The notes below the pieces were generated by a model, which had not been told where the DNA came from, did not search any database, and worked only from the letters and a program-made list of their open reading frames with translations. 64,000 nucleotides of DNA from Cornus controversa. Taxonomy: Eukaryota; Streptophyta; Magnoliopsida; Cornales; Cornaceae. Of the stretch, positions 57,989 through 64,000 are shown piece after piece. The stretch covers positions 29,522,336 through 29,586,335 of the forward strand of contig CM048849.1 in NCBI GenBank assembly GCA_026545225.1, read 5' to 3'. A program made the translations under genes and the position numbers. How positions within the stretch are numbered: position 1 is the stretch's first letter; every line of letters starts with the position of its first letter.

Positions 57989-58133
57989 AGAAAATATTGG
58001 GCCGGTCCCGCGCAAATGCACCGGGCGCTTCTTGACCGTCCGTGCGTTACACGTGCGGTGGGGCCCACCGCACATGTAACGCACGGACGGTCAAAATAGG
58101 CCCGGTGTGCCGGGCACAACCAATATTTACTCT
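57989..58133. mobile_element. GC-rich foldback MITE (145 bp)
   Basis: Ends AGAAAATATTGG / AGAGTAAATATTGG with flanking 9-mers TGAGGCTGG (57980-57988) and TGAGGGTGG (58134-58142), 8 of 9. Its centre is a loop-less inverted repeat of about 31 bp per arm (58032-58093) around GTGGGGCCCAC, with arms GACCGTCCGTGCGTTAC. GC content is far above the surroundings. Confidence 0.78.
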
Positions 58134-58142
58134 TGAGGGTGG

Positions 58143-58868
58143 AACGCACTCATGTAACATATTTTATTGAATTGGCTACGGTACTATTAAATTGAGAATG
58201 TAATATATTTATATAGTTGTTACATTTTTAATTTAGTATTATTGGGTGAGTGTAGCATTGTGATTTAAATACACGAGAGCAATGTACCCAAGAGAGCACT
58301 AGAAAGGATTCTCATTCATAGAGCTTAGTGTTAAATGTTATTTGTCCTTACGTATTAAAAAAATAAAATTTGAAAGTTCAAATCTCCATTGAAACAAATG
58401 GTATGCCTTAATTATCTTTGAAAACTAATAAATCTTCTATGACCAAATCAATAAATAACTTCACACTTTATTTAGGTTGTTTGTCTCATAATTGACAATG
58501 AAGTCGTGCCTTAATCTATACTTTTCGCACTGTACTAAAGTAAGTTGATTTTACAAATTAAAAGAGACTGTAGATGCTAATATATATCACAAACTTTATA
58601 AGTTCACTTTAGATTCTAAAACAGACTGTAGATGCTAGCTATATAGTTTAGGACCCTAATCCTCTCGTGTACGGAACGAGATCATCTGCTGTAAACGGGT
58701 ACTGTTGTTCTCATGCAGTACCCGAAAACGGTGACGTTTACTTTTAGTAAGTTGCTATCTTCATTTTTTTTTTTTTTGGTTTGCTCCGTTTTCCTTCGGT
58801 TATATTACAACAATACATACAAAACTTTGCTTCTCTTGTAACATAATATAATTATATTTTTTTATAGG
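58143..58868. other. Intergenic sequence
   Basis: No gene seen. A small hairpin CGGGTACTG...CAGTACCCG lies at 58697-58726. Confidence 0.45.
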
Positions 58869-60061
58869 GAGTTGATATTGGCACTAAACTAATATTATCT
58901 GGCACTTTACTTCCATCTTTTTATAAAATAAAATTACAAAAATGGTCAATTGTTATACCATCTTAGATTCTTATATTTTTAATACCTTAATTGCCCTTCT
59001 AAATCAAGACTCAATTCTATTTCTATTTTATTTTTCTTAAAAAAAAAGTTTCTTTAACTGCATTCTTGTTATGCTAAGTAATTTGTGATTGATTTTGTTT
59101 TTGCTTTAGGTTTACAATATAAAAATTCATTTATTACCATCTAGATACTATAGCTTAGGCATTTTTCAATTGAAACTTGTTGTCCGTATCCCTATCCTAT
59201 ATAACTCAAAGAATTCAAAATTTAAAATATTGACTTTTTACTCACCAAACGTGTAATTTATTTTCTGTGTCTTATTTATAAAATAACATAAGTAAAAATT
59301 AGAAACATACCATCAATTTGTAAATAAACAAAATAGAAAAAGGAAAGGGGGAAAATAAAAAGCAAAGGAAGAAAAACATCATATTAATTTTATTTATTTT
59401 ATTTTTTTAAATTTTGATTCAAATGCTCCTTAATTAAATTAAGACAACTACAATTAGAAAATGATTTCATAGAGTTATGTTTTTCTCTTTTCATCTTTTA
59501 ATTTCTAAAAGTTCTCTATTAAAATAAAAAAGATTTCCTTAGTTTTCTTATTGAACTATCTATCATAAATTTTATTTAAGTGAAATTAAACTTTCTTTTG
59601 ATTTTAAATATAATCAATTTTTTTCTAAATAGGTTTTATTAATTGATATAATGTTTGTTTCCAACTCAAATACTTTTTTAATATTTTTTTAGGTAACCTA
59701 TTATTAACAACTTCTTCTCAACTTATCTAATCACATAACTTTTATTATCTCTCTAAATCATTATATTGATTCTTAAACTTTTCTACTTCTAAAATAAATA
59801 TTGATAAATTGATTCAACAAGAAGAAATATTATTTTAAAATCAACGAAGAAGTATTTTCACGCCAAAAAAGAGAGAGAATGTGAGAGAGAAGTTGGAATT
59901 TGGAGTCAATAATTCTAACCTTATCAAATAAGGGCAATTAGGGTATTAAAAATATAAGAATACAAGATTGTATAGTAGAGGAATACCTTTGTAATTTTAC
60001 TTTACAAAAAGATGAGAGTGAAGTGCCAGATGATATTTGTGGAGTGCTAATATCAACTTCC
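58869..60061. mobile_element. Non-autonomous Mutator-type element, long TIRs (1193 bp)
   Basis: Inverted repeats of about 140 bp start GGGAGTTGATATTGGCACT (left) and GGAAGTTGATATTAGCACT (right, minus strand) and share CTTATATTTTTAATACC and AATTGCCC. Flanking 9-mers are TTTTTTATA (58860-58868) and TTTATTATA (60062-60070), 8 of 9. The interior is AT-rich and has no transposase frame. Confidence 0.8.
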
Positions 60062-60081
60062 TTTATTATAACAATAAATAC

Positions 60082-60086
<5 letters not shown>

Positions 60087-60128
<42 letters not shown>
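60087..60128. repeat. (TA)n microsatellite
   Basis: About 21 TA units. Confidence 0.95.
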
Positions 60129-60129
<1 letters not shown>

Positions 60130-60439
60130 CAATTTTTTCCTTTTCACTTAAAAGTTCATAATTTTTATTACAAATAATATTTTTTGATTAAACAAATTTT
60201 TTTAAATAGAATATTCTGAGAGCTTCAATTTGAGTATAACTTAGGTTATATTTAAACTTAAGACAGAAAAGTTATAATTTTTTCAATTAATGTCTACACA
60301 TTTGAGTAATTTTTCACAATTTTAAAGTCTTTCTCACATAAAATATATACATTTTAATATTTTTTTAAAATGTTTATAAAAAAAAATTGTGTTTAAATGT
60401 TTGTAGACATAAAAAGAAAATTGTGCTTAAAAAAATTTA

Positions 60440-62885
60440 AAAGATGTTTTTTCACAAATAAATCATAAAAATTTATATTCACATTTTTTTTATCTCATTT
60501 TTACTCACTTTCCACAAATTTAAAGTACTTTTCTACACACTTAAAATAAATATTTTTTTATTTTTTTTTTACAATTTTTTTAGCAACTTTTAGACATGTT
60601 TGAATGATTTTTTTCCACAAATAAATCATAAAAAATTTATATGCACATTTTTTAGTCTCATTTTTAATCACTTTCCACACATTTAAAATATTTTTCCACA
60701 CATTTGAAATATTTTTCCACACTTTGAAAGTACTTTTCCACATACTTAAAACAAATATTTTTTAATGTTTTTTTTTCCAATTTTATTAGGAACTCTTAGC
60801 CTTATTTGAAGGATGTATTTTCATAAAAAAAAAAATTTATATTCACATTTTTTCTCACTTTTCACAGATTTAAAGTACTTTTCACACACTTAAAACAAAT
60901 AATTTTTTTTTTCTTTCCAACTTTTTTAGAAACTTTTAGGCATATTTGAAGGATGTTTTTGCACAAAAGAATCAGAAAAATTTAGATTCACATTTTTTAG
61001 TTTCATTTTTTTCTCACTTTTCACACATTTAAAGTACTTTTTCATACACTTAAAACACATACTTTTTTATGTTTTTTCTTTCCAATTTTTTTAGCAAATC
61101 TTAGCCATATATGAAGGATGTATTTTCACAAAAAAATTATAAAAAGTTATATTCACATTTTTATGCTCATTTTTTCTCACTTTCCACACTTTTAAAGTAC
61201 TTTCCACACATTTAAAGTACTTTTCCACACACCTAAAACAAATGATTTTTTATGTATTTTATTTCCAATTTTTTTAGGAACTCTTAGGCATATTTGAAGC
61301 ATGTTTTTGCATAAAAAATTCATAAAAATTTATATTCACATTTTTTAGTCTCATTTTTTTCTCACTTTTCACACACTTAAAAAAAAATATTTTTTTATGT
61401 TTTTTCTTTCTAATTTTTTTTATCAACTCTTAGACTTATTTGAAGGATGTATTTGCACAAAAAAATTATATTCACATTTTTTAGTCTCATTTTTTCTCAC
61501 TTTCCACACATTTAAAGTACTTTTTCACACACTTAAAACAAATGCTCTTTTATGTTTTTTCTTTCCAATTTTTTTAGCAACTCTTAGCCTTATTTGAAGG
61601 ATGTTTTTGCACAAAAAAATCATAATTTTTTTTTTCACATTTTTTAGTCTCATTTTTTCTGACTTTTCACTCATTTAAAGTACTTTTCCACACACTTAAA
61701 AGAAATGCTTTTTTATGTTTTTTCTTTCCTAATTTTTTAGCAACTTTTAGCCTTATTTGAAGGATTTATTTGCACAAAAAAATCATAAAAATTTATTTCA
61801 CATTTTTTAGGCTCATTTTTTCTCACTTTCCACAGTTTTAAAGTATTTTCCATACATTTAAAGTACTTTTAGACACATTTAAAGTAGTTATCCACACACC
61901 TAAAATAAATGCTTTTTTATGTTTTTTTTTCAATTTTTTTAGGAACTCTTAGGCATATTTGAAGGATGTTTTTTCACAAAACAACCATAAAAATTTATAT
62001 TCACAATTTTTAGTCTCATTTTTTTCTCACATTCCACGGATTTAAAGTACTTTTTCACACTTAAAACAAATACTTTTTTATGTTTTTTCTTTCCAATTTT
62101 TTTAGCAACTCGGTCTTAGTCGTATTTGAATGATGTATTTACAAAAAAAAATCATAAAAATTTATATTCACATTTTTTAGGCTAATTTGGTTCTCACTTT
62201 CCACACATTTAAAGTACTTTTCCAAACTCTTAGTTTTATTTGAATGATGTATTTGCACAAAAAAATAATAAAAATTTATATTCACATTTTTTAGGCTCAT
62301 TTTTTTCTCACTTTTCACACATTTAAAGTACTTTTCCACACACCTAAAACAAATACCTTTTTATGTTTTTTTTTTCAATTTTTTAGGAACTCTAAGGCAT
62401 ATATGAAGGATGTTTTTGCACAAAAAAAATCATAAAAACTTATATTCACATTTTTAATCTCATTTTTTTTTTCATTTTCCACACTTTTAAAGTACTTTCC
62501 ACACACTTAAAAAAAATAATATTTTTTTTTTCTAATTTTTTTAGGAACTCTTAGGCATATTTGATGGATGTATTTGCACAAAAAAATCATAAAAAATTAT
62601 ATTCACATTTTTTAGGCTCATTTTTTCTCACTTTCCACACTTTTGAAGTACTTTTCCACAAACCTAAAACAAATACTTTTTTATGTTTTTTATTTTCAAT
62701 TTTTTTAGGAACTCTTAGGCATATTTAAAGGATGTTTTTGCACAAAAAAATCATAAAAATTTAGATTCACACTCTTTAGTCTCATTCTTTCTCACTTTTC
62801 ACACATTTAAAGTACTTTTTCACACACTTAAAACAAATACTTTTTTATGTTTTTCTTTCCAATTTTTTTAGCAACTCATAGCCTT
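60440..62885. repeat. AT-rich ~160-bp satellite array, about 15 monomers
   Basis: Each monomer has CACTTTCCACACATTTAAAG, TACTTTTCCACACACTTAAA, a T-rich spacer, an AGCAACTCTTAG or AGGAACTCTTAG box, and ATTTGAAGGATGTATTTGCA. Spacing of the GAAGGATGT word is mostly 140-185 bp (60810, 60948, 61114, 61298, 61442, 61598, 61960, 62406, 62724). Two monomer types differ in AGCAACTCTTAGCCTTAT versus AGGAACTCTTAGGCATAT. Degenerate units extend left to about 60150. The array ends abruptly at 62885. Short lysine-rich frames within it are chance. Confidence 0.9.
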
Positions 62886-63174
62886 ACTTTCAGTTCCCTA
62901 GTCTTATCTTGAGATAGAAGAGTCGTGGTCAATGTTCACCTCTCATGCACATCATGCGAATCACAATTGTTCACGTCACATGACTTACAATTGGAGTCAA
63001 ATACCTCATCAGATGCCCCGTGTTTATGAGGATTGCTTGTCGAACCTTAGGAACATTTTGATTAGCCCATTGGGTAGTGACCCATATAAGAGAAAACTAA
63101 TCCTTAACTCGCGCCTAGCCAGAACCTGTTGAACCTCTAATTCGCACCCTAGGATTCAGTCCCTTACTGGTCAA
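62886..63174. other. Spacer of normal base composition, unassigned
   Basis: No homolog recognised. It is clearly GC-richer than the satellite. A 66-codon frame (62932-63132) shows no known motif. Confidence 0.35.
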
Positions 63175-63400
63175 CCAGTTTTGGGTACCCCGCCTTGGCT
63201 AGATTTTGATGCCCAGCCTTGGTTGGTCTTTGGTAGCCAGCCTTAGCTGGCCTTTGATGCCTGGCCTTGGCCGATCTCGGTGGCCAGCCTCAGCCAGCTT
63301 TTGAGGCCCGGCCTTGGCTGGTCTTGGTGGCCTGCCTTAGTCAACTTTTGAGGTCTGGCCTGGGCTAGTCCTTGGTGTCCAGCTTTGGCCTATCTGCTAC
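63175..63400. repeat. GC-rich minisatellite, ~28-30 bp unit
   Basis: Seven to eight imperfect copies of a unit such as GCCTTGGCTGGTCTTGGTGG / CCCAGCCTTGGTTGGTCTTT. Alternate units end GGTGGCC or TTTTGATGCC, suggesting a ~56-bp dimer. Confidence 0.82.
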
Positions 63401-63525
63401 ATGTTTTTGTGGATTTCCTGCTCGTTGAATGTTAATGTTGGATAGTGAACATTTCCAAGTAGCCGTTTGAATTATGACTGTTGCCAAGTAGCCATTTAGA
63501 CATAGCCGTTGTAAGCCAACCATGC

Positions 63526-63536
63526 CTATTTAAGAA
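63526..63536 (+). promoter_or_regulatory. TATA-like box upstream of the unidentified ORF
   Basis: CTATTTAAGAA is followed within about 60-110 nt by a CT-rich tract (CCTCTTTCTCTCTCG, about 63590-63605) of the kind often found near plant transcription starts. Tentative. Confidence 0.3.
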
Positions 63537-63745
63537 TCGGTCATCCTCATTATTTCATGTCATTCTATAAAATTACCAGATTCCCTCACCTCCTCTTTCT
63601 CTCTCGCTGTTACTACTTTCTTCAACACAACTTTCACAAACCCGATCTAGGGCCCTTTGCTCCTTACTCTTCTCTTCATGAAGGCATCGACTTCATCTAT
63701 TCTTTTATGGAGGACTATTGAGAGTGTCAAGGCTTGGGGTCTTCC

Positions 63746-63915
63746 ATGACTTCCTCGGAGGTGGCAAAGCTTGCCACTCGCTATTCTTTCCTGGCTGGAG
63801 TTCTCGCCAAAGCACCCACCAGTGCAAAAAGGGTGTACTCTATCGTTGATGGGAAATATGTGTTTATGAGGGGGCCTTCGCCTCTAGCTTCCTCAGAAAT
63901 AAAAAGGTTGGGGCA
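63746..63915 (+). CDS. Unidentified ORF fragment, 3' end replaced by LTR sequence
   Basis: From the ATG at 63746 the frame reads MTSSEVAKLATRYSFLAGVL, then AKAPTSAKRVYSIVDGKYVF and MRGPSPLASSEIKR before entering LTR-derived sequence near 63915. Codon composition is protein-like and unlike the chance frames around it. Family not recognised. An origin as the start of an uncharacterised retroelement or host gene cut by the LTR fragment is possible. An alternative start at 63678 lies in another frame. Confidence 0.35.
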
Positions 63916-64000
63916 ATTTCCAAAATGGGATTAAAAGTGTATTACGCGCAAAATTGGATTTCAGCCTGAAATACTCTTAAGCAGTTATAATTTTCTCGGG
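63916..64000 (-). repeat. Athila-like LTR interior fragment at the window edge
   Basis: CCAAAATGGGATTAAAAGTG and the following TAAGCAGTTATAATT match 8368-8450 of the B 5' LTR in the same orientation. The left break is inside the LTR. The sequence continues past the window. Confidence 0.8.

Noticed and set aside
60558-60743. Lysine-rich ORF
   Set aside because: It is part of the satellite monomer read in reverse; similar frames recur in other monomers with stops.
60440-62885. Regularly spaced repeats resembling an array of spacers
   Set aside because: Monomers are ~160 bp, AT-rich and homologous along their whole length; this is a tandem satellite, not a CRISPR array.

Overview
The window is nuclear DNA of a flowering plant, probably a eudicot, though nothing here fixes the species. 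It is AT-rich and dominated by LTR retrotransposons of two Ty3/gypsy lineages, plus small DNA-transposon derivatives, satellites and microsatellites. Only one gene looks intact: a plant-type adenylate isopentenyltransferase (IPT3/IPT5-like, cytokinin synthesis) on the minus strand at 46807-47826, with a likely 258-bp intron in its 5' leader. No CRISPR array, rRNA gene, tRNA gene or bacterial-type operon was seen; tRNA similarity is limited to retrotransposon primer-binding sites.

Region 1-42717 is a nest of LTR elements that can be unpicked from LTR termini (TG...CA), primer-binding sites and 5-bp target-site duplications (TSDs). The outermost recognisable element is a chromovirus (Tekay/Del-like), here called P, on the plus strand. 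Its 5' LTR survives as 15766-16338 plus 36992-37367, its internal region is 37368-40247 and its 3' LTR is 40248-42717. A minus-strand solo LTR of the same clade (Q: 16339-16753 plus 34837-36991) sits inside P's 5' LTR. Q is in turn split by an 18-kb Athila-like complex (16754-34836, perfect TSD ATTGA), which itself holds a truncated LTR element (17086-20067) and a solo LTR (31465-32883, TSD GGGAG). To the left lie a minus-strand Athila-like element C (8698-15765), split by a chromovirus solo LTR (10796-13434, TSD AACCT), and a minus-strand Athila-like element B (1905-8697) that interrupts the pol of C. The window opens in the 3' end of a plus-strand relative, A (1-1904). Elements B, E and F of the Athila-like family share one derived structure: gag fused to a short pol remnant, with protease core, RT, RNase H and integrase absent. 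They look like an amplified non-autonomous lineage.

Region 42718-50892 is the gene-bearing island: the IPT gene flanked by AT-rich spacer, a 102-bp tandem repeat, microsatellites, a 355-bp tandem duplication and a possible hAT-type MITE. Region 50884-56323 is a Mutator-type MITE split by a minus-strand LTR element R (50999-56186), whose gag-like relic is N/Q/P-rich and which carries a 250-bp TRIM-like solo LTR (53672-53921, TSD CCGAG). Region 56324-60130 holds three further inverted-repeat elements with 9-bp TSDs (56979-57191, 57989-58133, 58869-60061). Region 60440-62885 is a roughly 160-bp AT-rich satellite with two monomer types. After it come a GC-rich minisatellite, an unidentified ORF fragment and another truncated Athila-type LTR at the right edge.

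The most unusual signals are: (1) islands of short, high-density palindromes in many of these elements, with a different palindrome in different copies; in the chromovirus LTRs the island keeps the same place but not the same sequence; (2) chromovirus LTRs that contain extra internal copies of their own 3' end plus primer-binding site; and (3) the amplified gag-plus-remnant derivative family.
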